DNA of 64,000 nucleotides from Massiliimalia sp050943535 (GCA_050943535.1 JBMNPJ010000005.1:124001-188000), one strand, 5' to 3'; shown: positions 25,562 through 34,809, counted from the stretch's first letter. Notes: generated by a model not told the origin, from the sequence alone. Translations and numbers: made by a program.

Positions 25562-26416
25562 ATGGCAATGATAATTGATGGAAAAAAATTAGCAGCACAG
25601 TGCAAAGAGTCTGTAAAACAGGAAACGGCTGTACTAAAGGAAAAAGGAATTGCAGTTTGTCTGGCAGTGGTCATTGTGGGGAATGACCCGGCTTCCAGAG
25701 TTTATGTAACCAACAAAGAAAAAGACTGTGCTCAGGTGGGGTTTGAGTCCCGGGAGTTTGCGCTGCCGGAAGACACAACGCAGCAGGAACTGATTGAATT
25801 AATCAAAAAGCTCAATGAGGATTCCTCCGTACATGGCATTTTGGTTCAGCTTCCTTTACCAAAGCAAATTGATGAAAAAACCGTGATTCAGACCATTGCA
25901 CCATATAAAGACGTGGACGCTTTTCATGAGGAAAATGTAGGGCGGATTATGATTGGTAATTATCATTTTCTCCCTTGTACTCCAGCTGGATGCATGGACT
26001 TGATTCATGCTGCTGGAGTGGATGCGGCAGGGAAGCACTGCGTTGTGGTTGGACGAAGCAATATTGTGGGAAAACCCATGGCAATGCTGCTGCTGCATGA
26101 GGACGCTACCGTTACCATCTGCCACTCCAAAACCCAAAACCTGAAAGAAATCTGCCGTCAGGCGGACATTCTGGTGGCCGCTGTGGGGAAAGAAAAACTG
26201 ATTACCGCAGACATGGTAAAACCAGGTGCTGTGGTGATTGATGTGGGAATGAACCGAAACAGCCAGGGAAAACTGTGCGGGGACGTGTATTTTGAACCGG
26301 TAAGCCAGATTGCTTCCGCCATTACGCCAGTACCTGGCGGCGTTGGTCCTATGACTCGGGCAACCCTATTGAAAAACACCTTGACTGCGGCAAAAATTCA
26401 AAATGGGATCCTGTAA
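25562..26416 (+). CDS. folD: Bifunctional methylenetetrahydrofolate dehydrogenase/cyclohydrolase
   Basis: Enzyme of one-carbon metabolism: oxidises methylene-THF and hydrolyses methenyl-THF to formyl-THF. The start is ATG 25562 with GAGGAGAG upstream, giving 284 residues, normal length. The signatures are YVTNKEKDC with the catalytic lysine, VHGILVQLPLP, the NAD(P)-binding GRSNIVGKPMAMLL, and PVPGGVGPMT near the C-terminus. An in-frame extension back to 25508 overlaps the terminator hairpin and is not conserved. Confidence 0.96.
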   Translation: MAMIIDGKKLAAQCKESVKQETAVLKEKGIAVCLAVVIVGNDPASRVYVTNKEKDCAQVGFESREFALPEDTTQQELIELIKKLNEDSSVHGILVQLPLPKQIDEKTVIQTIAPYKDVDAFHEENVGRIMIGNYHFLPCTPAGCMDLIHAAGVDAAGKHCVVVGRSNIVGKPMAMLLLHEDATVTICHSKTQNLKEICRQADILVAAVGKEKLITADMVKPGAVVIDVGMNRNSQGKLCGDVYFEPVSQIASAITPVPGGVGPMTRATLLKNTLTAAKIQNGIL

Positions 26417-26492
26417 ATATATCATAAATAAATTGATATCCGTTTGTGAATATTATGGAAAACATAGAATTTACAAATTCGTGGGTAAAAAC

Positions 26493-26521
26493 TTGCAAAA
26501 CAAATACGGATATGATATACT
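26493..26521 (+). promoter_or_regulatory. Promoter of rpsB-tsf
   Basis: TTGCAA 26493-26498, 17-base spacer, TATACT 26516-26521 with TG at 26513-26514 (extended -10). Confidence 0.8.
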
Positions 26522-26538
26522 TAATAACGCATTACGCA

Positions 26539-26597
26539 CGTCCTGTTCCGTTTGGGCCTGGTGACGGAATGTTCCGTTTGCCGAAACATACAGGACG
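26539..26597 (+). promoter_or_regulatory. Structured rpsB leader (candidate S2 autoregulatory element)
   Basis: CGTCCTGT 26539-26546 pairs with ACAGGACG 26590-26597. Inside, TTCCGT 26546-26551 can pair with ACGGAA 26564-26569, and ATGTTCCG pairs with CGAAACAT (one mismatch), giving a three-way junction. There is no T run, so it is not a terminator. Ribosomal protein S2 often represses its own rpsB leader, which would fit this position. Confidence 0.55.
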
Positions 26598-26631
26598 GAG
26601 GAAATAAACCAAATTTAGGAGGTAACTACTT

Positions 26632-27381
26632 ATGGCAGTAGTATCAATGAAACAGCTTCTCGAAGCAGGCGTACACTTTGGTCACCAGACCAGAAGATGG
26701 AACCCTAAAATGGCTCCATACATTTTCACAGAACGTAATGGTATTTACATTATCGACCTGCAGAAAACTGTAAAGAAACTGGAAGAAGCTTACAACTTTA
26801 TCCGCGATGTAGTTGCAAACGGCGACGATGTTCTGTTTGTAGGTACTAAAAAACAGGCTGGCGATTCTATTAAAGAAGAAGCTGAAAGATGCGGTATGCA
26901 CTATGTAAACGCTCGTTGGTTGGGCGGTATGATGACCAACTTCAAAACCATCAAACGCAGAATCGCAAGACTGGAACAGTTGCGCACTATGCAGGAAGAT
27001 GGCACTTTCGATCTTCTGCCGAAGAAAGAAGTTGTTAAATTAGAGCTGGAAATCGAAAAACTGGAAAAATTCATGGGCGGTATCAAACACATGGACAAAC
27101 TGCCAGGTGCTTTGTTCGTTGTTGACCCAAGAAAAGAAAAAATTGCTGTTGCTGAAGCAAAGAAACTGGGTATCCCAGTTGTAGCAATCGTTGACACCAA
27201 CTGTGACCCAGATGATGTTGACTATGTAATTCCAGGTAACGATGACGCAATCAGAGCAGTAAAACTGCTGGCTGGTGCTATGGCTGACGCTGTTTTGGAA
27301 GCAAAACAGGGCGAACAGGCTGAAGTAGCTATGGAAGAAAAAGTAGAAGCTGAAGTAGAAGAAGAAGCTGCAGCTGAATAA
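26632..27381 (+). CDS. rpsB: 30S ribosomal protein S2
   Basis: A 249-residue S2 protein with the conserved beginning LLEAGVHFGHQTRRWNPKM and the GTKKQAGDSIKEEAERCGM and VDPRKEKIAVAEAKKLGIPV segments. The C-terminal 20 residues are acidic (VEAEVEEEAAAE). ATG 26632 follows TTAGGAGG. It is followed by tsf after a partial terminator. Codon use is strongly biased (GCT, GTT, CTG, GAA), as expected of a highly expressed gene. Confidence 0.98.
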   Translation: MAVVSMKQLLEAGVHFGHQTRRWNPKMAPYIFTERNGIYIIDLQKTVKKLEEAYNFIRDVVANGDDVLFVGTKKQAGDSIKEEAERCGMHYVNARWLGGMMTNFKTIKRRIARLEQLRTMQEDGTFDLLPKKEVVKLELEIEKLEKFMGGIKHMDKLPGALFVVDPRKEKIAVAEAKKLGIPVVAIVDTNCDPDDVDYVIPGNDDAIRAVKLLAGAMADAVLEAKQGEQAEVAMEEKVEAEVEEEAAAE

Positions 27382-27391
27382 GGAACAATTG

Positions 27392-27426
27392 AATGCCCGA
27401 GCAGGGGTTCCTGCACGGGCATTTGT
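27392..27426 (+). terminator. Hairpin between rpsB and tsf
   Basis: AATGCCCG, CAGG, then CCTG and CGGGCATT form a stem with one internal loop (27392-27422), followed by TTGTTTAG. Probably partial termination, lowering tsf relative to rpsB. Confidence 0.6.
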
Positions 27427-27461
27427 TTAGATAACCTGTTGATATTTAGGAGGAATTTACT

Positions 27462-28370
27462 ATGGCATTTACTGCTCAGGATGTAAAAAATCTGCGTGAA
27501 ATGACCGGTTGCGGTATGATGGACTGCAAAAAAGCTTTGACCGAAGCAGAAGGCAATATGGATAAAGCGGTAGAACTGCTGAGAGAAAAAGGCTTGGCTG
27601 CTGCTGCGAAAAAAGCTGGCAGAATTGCTGCTGAAGGTATCGTAATTTCTATGGTTGACGAAGCAAAAAAAGTTGGCGTTGTTTTGGAAGTTAACGCTGA
27701 AACCGACTTCGTTGCGAAAAACGATTCTTTCGTTACCTTTGCAAACGATGTTGCAAAAACCATTATCGAAAAAAATCCTGCTGATGTAGCTGCTCTGGAA
27801 AACGAAACCTTGGTTGGTTCTGACATGACTGTTGCAGAAGCTCTGAGAGATAAAATCCTGACTATCGGTGAAAACATGAAGATTCGTCGTTTCGAAAGAC
27901 TGGAAGGCGATCTGATCGCTTACGTTCACGGCGGCGGCAGAATCGGCGTTATGGTTAAATTTGACACCGATGTAGCTGACAAAGAAGGCTTCAAAGACTA
28001 CGCAAAAGACGTTGCAATGCAGATCGCTGCAGTTGTACCTCAGTTCGTAGACAAAGAATCTGTTCCAGCTGAACGCGTTGAAAAAGAAAAAGAAATCCTG
28101 ACTGTTCAGGCAATCAACGAAGGCAAACCAGCTGCTATCGCAGAAAAAATGGTTATGGGTCGTATCAACAAATTCTATAAAGAAGTTTGCTTGACCGAAC
28201 AGGAATTCATTAAAGACGGCGACATGACCGTTGCAAAATACACTGCTGAAACCGCTAAGAAACTGGGCGGCAGCATCAAGATCGAAAGCTTTGTTCGTTT
28301 TGAAAAAGGCGAAGGTCTGGAAAAAAGAGAAGACAACTTTGCTGATGAAGTTGCAAGCATGATGAAATAA
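27462..28370 (+). CDS. tsf: Translation elongation factor Ts
   Basis: EF-Tu guanine-nucleotide exchange factor, 302 residues. The signatures LREMTGCGMMDCKKAL near the N-terminus and VVLEVNAETDFVAKND are present. ATG 27462 has TTAGGAGGAA upstream. It is placed after rpsB as in nearly all bacteria. Codon use is highly biased like rpsB. Confidence 0.98.
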   Translation: MAFTAQDVKNLREMTGCGMMDCKKALTEAEGNMDKAVELLREKGLAAAAKKAGRIAAEGIVISMVDEAKKVGVVLEVNAETDFVAKNDSFVTFANDVAKTIIEKNPADVAALENETLVGSDMTVAEALRDKILTIGENMKIRRFERLEGDLIAYVHGGGRIGVMVKFDTDVADKEGFKDYAKDVAMQIAAVVPQFVDKESVPAERVEKEKEILTVQAINEGKPAAIAEKMVMGRINKFYKEVCLTEQEFIKDGDMTVAKYTAETAKKLGGSIKIESFVRFEKGEGLEKREDNFADEVASMMK

Positions 28371-28491
28371 AAGGAAGGAGTGCGTCCCTTATGTTGTTTC
28401 AATTGAACAATTACCACAATTTTACAATGGGGGGGGCGTTCTAAGTATCCTTCCTATCGAATATTACAAAAAATATGTTTTGATAAAAAGA

Positions 28492-28528
28492 ACAGTATCT
28501 CCTAGATAGGGAGATACTGTCTTTTTTT
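28492..28528 (+). terminator. Terminator upstream of the surface protein gene
   Basis: ACAGTATCTCC 28492-28502 and GGAGATACTGT 28510-28520 form a perfect 11-bp stem followed by seven T from 28522. It ends tsf transcription; no good promoter was seen in the 40 bases between it and the surface-protein start, so it may also act as an attenuator for that gene. Confidence 0.85.
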
Positions 28529-28568
28529 ATATAACATAAAAATGATAGATAAAGGAGAAGAAAATGCT

Positions 28569-31500
28569 ATGAAAAACAAGAAAAAAGTTCTAGCTGCATT
28601 ATTGGTTGTTATGATGGCGGCATCCAGCAATGCAGTTGTGTTTGCAGAAAATCTACAAACATCTCAAAATCAGGAAGCTGAGGTAACAATCAACAAAATT
28701 GATGAAGATGACAGTGTAAAAGATCAAGAAACGACAGGGTCTGTAGAAGAACATAAAATTCAAATTGCGATGACCGAACTGGTGGAAGCAACTCCGAAAA
28801 ATGGTAGCATCATTGATGAAGATACTTTAAAATCAGCAATTGTAAATGCTTCTTCTGAACAACAAACTACAATTCAGTTGGATCAAGATATTGCGTTGAC
28901 AAATACTCTTGTAATTTCAGAAGATAAAAATATTTTACTGGATTTAAACGGTCATACTTTAACTGTTTCTAGTGATGTTAACGTACTTGAAAATAAAGGA
29001 ACGTTAATAATTCAAAACGGAATTATTGCAGGTATGGATAAAGGTTCAGGAACAAAAGGAAAAGGTGTAGTGAATCAGCAAAGCGGTAATTTAACAATTA
29101 ATGGAAGGAATACCAAGTTAATAGGTCGTTCTGGTCTTGAAAACTATGGTGTTGCTGTAATTAATGATGGTACTATTACTAGTTATAACAGAAATGCTAT
29201 TTACACAGAGGCGGGAAGCAATACAGTGATTAATGGAGGCAATATTATTGCCTCATCTGGTAGTTCTGGAATGGGACGTGCTGTTTCAGCAGTGGGAGAT
29301 ATTACGATTACAGGCGGTTATTTTTATGCTAATGGTACAAGTGGTGCTGGCGATAATTATATGAATGCTATTAGTATTTTTAATGGAGCAACTTTGTTAA
29401 TAAAACCAAGTCAAGGAAATACTGTTACAGTTATTTCTGAAACTGATTATGCAGTTTCAAGTTATAGCGGAATCTTAGAAATCTATGGTGGCAATTTTGC
29501 GTGTAACGGGAATAGAACTGATATACAGAGTTTACAAAATGGTGAAATTACACTTTACGGTGGTTCTTATCATCATGAACCCGATAGTAAATTTGTAGCG
29601 GATGGTTATGTTGTTGTACAAGAAAGTGAGAAGTATAATATTTACAAAGCACAGGATTCTCAATCAATCACTGTTAAAAATTATGCAGAGCTGAAGCAAG
29701 CTGTATCTGGACCTATAACAGAACCTAAAAATATTACTCTGGGTGCAAATATTGTTATTCCACAAAATGAAAGCATTTTTTTGAAAAAAGGGTATACTTT
29801 AACGATTCCTCAACAGTGTACATTAACAGTAAATGGCTTGCTAAGTTTACAGGGCGAACTGATTAATAATGGAATATTAAATGTATCAACAAATGGTTTT
29901 ATTGAAAATCCGCTTCAGGTAATTAGTAATGGAACTATTACAAATTATCCTACTGTGAATAATGGGGTTTGTAGTATTTCCACACCAATGCAGTTGCAAT
30001 GGCTTGCTCATATGGTTGAAAACTCAGGAAGCCCAACATATGTAGTACTTACACAGGATATTACGATGCCAAATGATATTAATTTTACACCTATTGGAGT
30101 GTCATCGTTTTATGCTGACTCTGTTTTCGATGGACAGGGGCATCAGATTAACAACTTGAAAGTTAACGCTACAACATTTGATGGGGGGCTGTTTGGACAA
30201 ATTGGAGATGTAACGGTAAAAGACTTAACAATAAACGAATCTGCTGTAATAAGTACTAATCAATATATAGGAACTTTAGCTGGTTTTGCCACTGGAAATT
30301 GTTCCATCAAAAATGTAAAAGTACAAAACAGTTCTGTGAAGAGCAGTATCTCCTATGGTGTGGGCGGATTAATCGGACAAATTTGGGATAAGGACGCCTC
30401 TCGAAAAGTAGAGTTTATTGGTTGCTGTTTGGATAATGTAGAAGTAGAAGGGTATGCAAATGTAGGAGCTTTCTGGGGAACCAGTACAGGTTCACTAGCT
30501 ACTATAGGAATTTACAATTGTGATATTGGTGGCATGGTAAATGCTATTAATGTAAACGGTGGTATCTGTGGTGGTTATGGAAATTCCGCACCAGTTGAGA
30601 TAATAGGATTGAATTCTACAAAGTTAACTGCTACAGTAAATGGAGTACAGACAGATAAGTTGATTGCACACACGACTGTTGATAATAATTTGGATCAAGC
30701 TGATGCATCTCAATATCAGGCAGTAAAAGATGAAAATAACAACTGGGTTGGCATTGATACAAACATAGCGATTGAAGCCGATATAGATGGTGTGCCATAT
30801 GCTTCTTTTGAAGATGCATTAAAAAATGCTAAATCAAATGATACCATTATCTTAAAAAATGATATTACTTTAACCGAAAATGTTACTATTCCAGAAGGTG
30901 TTACTGTTGATATTCCAACAGGGATTACCTTAAATACTAATGATTATACTATTAATAACAATGGTAAAATTATAGTTGAAAAAGGTGGAAAGTTAGATGG
31001 TGATGTTTCCAATACTGGTAATGGTACAGTAATTGATAATAATAGTGGTTCTTCCGGCGGTAATGGCGGCGGTTCTATCGGAACTCCTGGTACAGGCACC
31101 CCAATCGGAACCGGTACCTGGAAACAGAGCCCAGCAGGCTGGTGGTACCAGAACCCAGACGGCACCTACCCAGCAAACCAGTGGAAATATCTGGACTCCG
31201 GCAAAGGCTACAAAGCTTGGTATCTGTTTAACCAGAACGGTTACATCACCTTTGGCTGGCAGAAAGTAGGCAATACCTGGTACTACATGAACTGTTCCGG
31301 CGAAATGCAGACAGGCTGGCAGTTTATCAATAATAAATGGTATTACCTGAATAGCAACGGCGCTATGGCAACCGGCTGGGTAAAAGACGGCAACAAATGG
31401 TACTTCATGAACAAAGATGGTTCCATGCACTTTGGCTGGCTTAGCTGGGCAGGTTATTGGTATCATCTGGACAGCCACGGTGTAATGAGCACAGGCTGGA

Positions 31501-31613
31501 AACAGGTAAACGGCAAATGGTATTACATGTATGCTGAGAACGGAAGAATGGCAGCAAACACCACAACTCCTGACGGTTATCGTGTAGGTCCTGACGGCGC
31601 TTGGATTAAATAA
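28569..31613 (+). CDS. Large secreted surface protein with beta-helix region and wall-binding repeats
   Basis: A 1014-residue protein starting at ATG 28569 (AGGAGAAG upstream). Residues 1-27 are a Sec signal peptide (KKKVLAALLVVMMAASSNAV, then VFA cleavage site). About 85-380 is a right-handed beta-helix type region rich in N/G/I/T turns (LDLNGHTLTV, INGRNTKLIG, ITGGYF). Residues about 495-700 carry GLUG-like repeats (GGLFGQIGDVTVKDLTI, IGTLAGF, GVGGLIG). A glycine/serine linker (GSSGGNGGGSIGTPGTG) leads to C-terminal choline-binding-type repeats from about 850: repeated GW-x-x-x-x-x-x-WYYMN/WYYLN units that attach proteins to the wall. It is probably an adhesin or carbohydrate-binding protein; no catalytic motif is seen. 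The body is A/T-rich while the repeat domain is GC-richer and differently coded, suggesting a mosaic origin. Confidence 0.85.
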   Translation: MKNKKKVLAALLVVMMAASSNAVVFAENLQTSQNQEAEVTINKIDEDDSVKDQETTGSVEEHKIQIAMTELVEATPKNGSIIDEDTLKSAIVNASSEQQTTIQLDQDIALTNTLVISEDKNILLDLNGHTLTVSSDVNVLENKGTLIIQNGIIAGMDKGSGTKGKGVVNQQSGNLTINGRNTKLIGRSGLENYGVAVINDGTITSYNRNAIYTEAGSNTVINGGNIIASSGSSGMGRAVSAVGDITITGGYFYANGTSGAGDNYMNAISIFNGATLLIKPSQGNTVTVISETDYAVSSYSGILEIYGGNFACNGNRTDIQSLQNGEITLYGGSYHHEPDSKFVADGYVVVQESEKYNIYKAQDSQSITVKNYAELKQAVSGPITEPKNITLGANIVIPQNESIFLKKGYTLTIPQQCTLTVNGLLSLQGELINNGILNVSTNGFIENPLQVISNGTITNYPTVNNGVCSISTPMQLQWLAHMVENSGSPTYVVLTQDITMPNDINFTPIGVSSFYADSVFDGQGHQINNLKVNATTFDGGLFGQIGDVTVKDLTINESAVISTNQYIGTLAGFATGNCSIKNVKVQNSSVKSSISYGVGGLIGQIWDKDASRKVEFIGCCLDNVEVEGYANVGAFWGTSTGSLATIGIYNCDIGGMVNAINVNGGICGGYGNSAPVEIIGLNSTKLTATVNGVQTDKLIAHTTVDNNLDQADASQYQAVKDENNNWVGIDTNIAIEADIDGVPYASFEDALKNAKSNDTIILKNDITLTENVTIPEGVTVDIPTGITLNTNDYTINNNGKIIVEKGGKLDGDVSNTGNGTVIDNNSGSSGGNGGGSIGTPGTGTPIGTGTWKQSPAGWWYQNPDGTYPANQWKYLDSGKGYKAWYLFNQNGYITFGWQKVGNTWYYMNCSGEMQTGWQFINNKWYYLNSNGAMATGWVKDGNKWYFMNKDGSMHFGWLSWAGYWYHLDSHGVMSTGWKQVNGKWYYMYAENGRMAANTTTPDGYRVGPDGAWIK

Positions 31614-31633
31614 GACAAAAGAATAAGCAAATA

Positions 31634-31670
31634 AAAAAGGCGAACCACAATCATTGTGGTTCGCCTTTTT
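31634..31670 (+). terminator. Terminator of the surface protein gene
   Basis: AAAAAGGCGAACCACAA and TTGTGGTTCGCCTTTTT (31634-31650 and 31654-31670) form a 17-bp perfect stem with T-rich end. It is strong and possibly bidirectional. Confidence 0.92.
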
Positions 31671-31675
31671 GCGGG

Positions 31676-31910
31676 CAGTGCCCGCCGGCTAAGACCCGGA
31701 ACAAATCGCCTGCGGCACGTACTATGTCAATAAAGCGGAAAATACTGGCTTTTATCACACAGCTGACAAAATGAGAGCGTAGCGTCATTGGATGCGGACA
31801 CTGTCTGCCGGCGAAACGCCGGAACAAACCGCTTGCGGCGCGTATTCTGTCAGTAAAGCCAAAACATTAGGTAATTCGCTCCCAACTGACGGAACACGAA
31901 CAAAGTTCCT
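31676..31910. repeat. Dispersed intergenic repeat, locus B (tandem)
   Basis: Starts directly after the terminator. Two units of about 123 bases: ATCGCCTGCGGCACGTACTA (31705 onward) ending TCAATAAA, then GAGAGCGTAGCGTCATTGGA (31773 onward), then a second unit ACCGCTTGCGGCGCGTATTC at 31828 with TCTGTCAGTAAA and the degenerate AACTGACGGAACACGAACAA. The same elements are found at 18.28-18.37 kb. The rest of the gap to 32155 holds nothing I recognise. No open frame in it looks coding. Confidence 0.8.
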
Positions 31911-32155
31911 CATTATTTTGTTTCGTGATAATATCACAGAAAAGTCTCGAAAATTCATGTATGATAAAGTCACAGTCAGTTAGTAAGAAAAATAAGTGAA
32001 AAATATTGTTTGAGTTATCATTAAATTTTATAAGAATATTGATCGGACAGGCATGATTCTTTCTATTTGCTGCCATAAAAACAAAAAATTTATCGGTGGG
32101 TCTGGAGTTTTTTTGAATCATCCATTCGTTCTGTAAAATAAGGAGAACATGAATT

Positions 32156-32476
32156 ATGGGATTTTTTACATTTCTTCGTGCACCGGATATCAATCAGGGG
32201 GTTGTTGATTTTCAAAAAACTCCCGGTGCGGTATTGCTGGACGTGCGCACACCGGAAGAATATCGTCAGGGGCATATTCCAAACAGCAAAAATCTTCCGC
32301 TGCAAAATATTCAGACCGCTGTGGATTTGATTGGGGATAAAAGGACTCCTATTTTTGTTCACTGTTTAAGCGGTAGCCGAAGCAGTCAGGCTGCTTCCAT
32401 TTTGGAGAGAATGGGGTATCAGAACGTAACAAATATTGGCGGAATTTCCGCATATCATGGAAAGGTGGAAAAATAA
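32156..32476 (+). CDS. Rhodanese-like sulfurtransferase
   Basis: A single-domain rhodanese of 106 residues with VLLDVRTPEEYRQGHIPNS and the active loop HCLSGSRS, catalytic cysteine C70. It moves sulfane sulfur as a persulfide. ATG 32156 follows AAGGAG. Its stop abuts the start of a CoA-disulfide reductase that carries its own rhodanese domain, so both probably act in persulfide or sulfur handling. Confidence 0.92.
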   Translation: MGFFTFLRAPDINQGVVDFQKTPGAVLLDVRTPEEYRQGHIPNSKNLPLQNIQTAVDLIGDKRTPIFVHCLSGSRSSQAASILERMGYQNVTNIGGISAYHGKVEK

Positions 32477-34168
32477 ATGAAAGTCGTAATCGTAGGTGGC
32501 GTTGCCGGCGGTGCAACTGCAGCAGCAAGAATCAGACGTTTGGATGAAACTGCAGAAATTATTGTATTCGAAAAATCAGGATACATTTCTTATGCCAACT
32601 GTGGTTTGCCTTATTACATCGGTGGTACCATCCAGGAAGAGGGAGATTTAACCCTTCAAACACCAGAAAGCTTTTATTCCCGGTTCCGCGTAAACATGAA
32701 AGTTCATCATGAAGTACTTGCTGTCAATGCTGACAAAAAAACTGTGACAGTTAAAAATTTAGAAACAGGGATGGAATTTGAGGAAAGTTATGATAAACTG
32801 ATTCTTTCTCCAGGAGCCAAACCAGTGAAACCAAAATTTGCGGGAATAGAAAGTTCCAAGATTTTCACACTGCGTACAGTGGAAGATACTTTAAAAATAA
32901 AGAACTATACTGATAAAACTCACCCTCAGTCTGCGGTTGTTGTAGGCGGCGGATTTATTGGTCTGGAAATGGCGGAAAACCTCTGCAAACTGGGAATGGA
33001 TGTAACTTTGGTTGAAGCGGCGCAGCAGCTGATGGCTCCGTTTGATGCCGATATGGCTGCCTTTATTCATGCAGAGGTGCGCAAACAGGGAATTCACCTG
33101 TTATTGGGTGCCATGGTTGACGGCTTTGCTGAAAAAGACGAAAAAATTCAGGTGATGCTGAAGGACAATCAATCACTGGATGCCGATATGGTGATTCTTG
33201 CAATCGGAGTAGCTCCGGATACTTCTCTGGCAGAAAGCGCAGGGTTAGAACTGGGAGTGAAAGGCAGCATTGTTGTAAATGATCGAATGGAGACATCAGT
33301 TCCTGATATTTATGCTGTAGGGGATGCTGTGCAGATCAAGCATTTTGTAACCGGTAAGTACACATTGATTTCTCTTGCCGGACCTGCCAATAAACAGGGA
33401 AGAATTGCTGCAGATAACATTTGCGGTCGGGATAGTCATTATACTGGCGGACAGGGCAGCTCTATTCTGAAAGTGTTTGACTTGACAGCTGCATCTACCG
33501 GAATTAATGAACGCACAGCAAAAGAGATGGGGATTGAAGCAGATAAGGTGATTTTGTCTCCGATGAGTCATGCTGGATACTATCCCGGAGGAAAGCTGAT
33601 GACGATGAAGGTGATCTTTGAAAAAGAAACCTATCGGCTGCTTGGTGCACAAATTGTAGGATTTGATGGGGTAGATAAGCGGATTGATGTACTTGCTACT
33701 GCGCTTAGAGCTGGGATGAAAGCAGTGGATCTGACAGAGCTTGACTTGGCGTACGCACCCCCATATTCTTCCGCTAAAGATCCGGTAAATATGGCGGGAT
33801 ATATGATTGAAAATATTGCAAACGGTGTAGTAAAACAATGGTATTATGAAGATGTTCCAGTGCTCTCTCGTGACGGAAGTGTAACCCTGTTGGATGTGCG
33901 GACTGTTTTCGAGTACAGCCGGGGACATGTGGATGGATTTGTAAATATTCCTGTAGATGAATTGCGTGAGCGGATCAATGAAATTCCGGAAGGAAAACCG
34001 GTTTATGTTATCTGCCAAAGCGGACTGCGCAGTTATATTGCTTCCCGTATTTTGATGGGAAATGGCTATGACGCTTACAATTTTGCTGGCGGATTCCGTT
34101 TTTATGATGCAGTCAGTCATGACCGCGCAATGAACCAAAGATCTTTACCGTGTGGAATGGATCAATAA
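32477..34168 (+). CDS. CoA-disulfide / CoA-persulfide reductase with C-terminal rhodanese domain
   Basis: FAD and NAD(P)H-dependent oxidoreductase, 563 residues. The N-terminal FAD motif is VVGGVAGGATAAARIRR (about 4-20), the redox cysteine C42 lies in SYANCGLPYYIGG, and the NAD-binding motif is VVVGGGFIGLEMAENL. A dimerisation domain follows, and the C-terminal rhodanese domain (about 460-550) contains LLDVRTVFEYSRGHVDGF and active-loop cysteine C513 in CQSGLRS. This fused architecture is that of CoADR-Rhd enzymes, which reduce CoA persulfides or polysulfide. It forms an operon with the preceding rhodanese. Confidence 0.92.
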   Translation: MKVVIVGGVAGGATAAARIRRLDETAEIIVFEKSGYISYANCGLPYYIGGTIQEEGDLTLQTPESFYSRFRVNMKVHHEVLAVNADKKTVTVKNLETGMEFEESYDKLILSPGAKPVKPKFAGIESSKIFTLRTVEDTLKIKNYTDKTHPQSAVVVGGGFIGLEMAENLCKLGMDVTLVEAAQQLMAPFDADMAAFIHAEVRKQGIHLLLGAMVDGFAEKDEKIQVMLKDNQSLDADMVILAIGVAPDTSLAESAGLELGVKGSIVVNDRMETSVPDIYAVGDAVQIKHFVTGKYTLISLAGPANKQGRIAADNICGRDSHYTGGQGSSILKVFDLTAASTGINERTAKEMGIEADKVILSPMSHAGYYPGGKLMTMKVIFEKETYRLLGAQIVGFDGVDKRIDVLATALRAGMKAVDLTELDLAYAPPYSSAKDPVNMAGYMIENIANGVVKQWYYEDVPVLSRDGSVTLLDVRTVFEYSRGHVDGFVNIPVDELRERINEIPEGKPVYVICQSGLRSYIASRILMGNGYDAYNFAGGFRFYDAVSHDRAMNQRSLPCGMDQ

Positions 34169-34194
34169 GCGTTCAGTGACAGTTTGAAATAGAG

Positions 34195-34225
34195 AAAGCC
34201 ACTCATTTTATGAGTGGCTTTTTCC
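34195..34225. terminator. Bidirectional terminator between convergent operons
   Basis: AAAGCCACTCAT 34195-34206 with ATGAGTGGCTTT 34210-34221, flanked by A on the left and T on the right, so it can serve both the reductase operon (+) and mnmM (-). Confidence 0.8.
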
Positions 34226-34227
34226 GT

Positions 34228-34803
34228 TTATTTTTCATGATTTTTTCTAGAAGCAGGGGTACGTTTTTGCACCGCGATTAAATAGGGCGGATGATTTTTG
34301 TTGATAAAATCATATCGAATGACGTCATACTTGCTCCCGTTGAGAGAACGGAAATATGTTTCTAAACATTCTGCTTCTTTGGCACCTTCCGCATGTCCCG
34401 GATATAATACAACTACCAGAATTCCCTGATCGGATAATAGAGATAAGGCATCCTGTACGGCGGTTAGGGTGCTGTCTGTTTGGGTAGTGATGGTTTTGTC
34501 CCCGTTGGGAAGGTATCCTAAATTAAATACCGCTCCGTCCAAAGGGGCTGAAATGTACTGTTTTAAGTGGCTGTGGCTGTCCAGAATTAACTGTACATTT
34601 TGAATACCGTGCTGTTCCAACAGCGCTTTTGTATGTTCCAGGGCTTGGGGCTGAATGTCAAAACTGTATACCTGTCCTTCAAAAGCCTGCTGTGCTAAAA
34701 ATAATGTGTCATATCCGTTTCCCATGGTAAAGTCTGCACAGGTGCTGTCAGGGCGAATATGTTCTTTTAAAAGCCGTTTGGCAAAATCCAAAATCAATTC
34801 CAT
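34228..34803 (-). CDS. mnmM: tRNA mnm5s2U methyltransferase MnmM (YtqB family)
   Basis: Class I SAM-dependent methyltransferase, 191 residues. The motif I region is TCADFTMGNGYDTLFLA and the catalytic-loop segment is AVFNLGYLPNGDKTI, typical of the rRNA-methylase-like YtqB family. Bacillus YtqB (MnmM) completes the mnm5s2U modification at the wobble position of tRNA by methylating nm5s2U. ATG 34803 is behind GAGGAG that lies inside the end of the upstream gene. Pairing with the radical SAM protein mnmL is the usual arrangement, 6 bases apart. Confidence 0.88.
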   Translation of the reverse strand: MELILDFAKRLLKEHIRPDSTCADFTMGNGYDTLFLAQQAFEGQVYSFDIQPQALEHTKALLEQHGIQNVQLILDSHSHLKQYISAPLDGAVFNLGYLPNGDKTITTQTDSTLTAVQDALSLLSDQGILVVVLYPGHAEGAKEAECLETYFRSLNGSKYDVIRYDFINKNHPPYLIAVQKRTPASRKNHEK

Positions 34804-34809
34804 GGCGTT

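Noticed and set aside
28391..28444. A 17-codon frame after tsf
   Set aside because: Too short and lies across the G tract; no evidence beyond an open frame.
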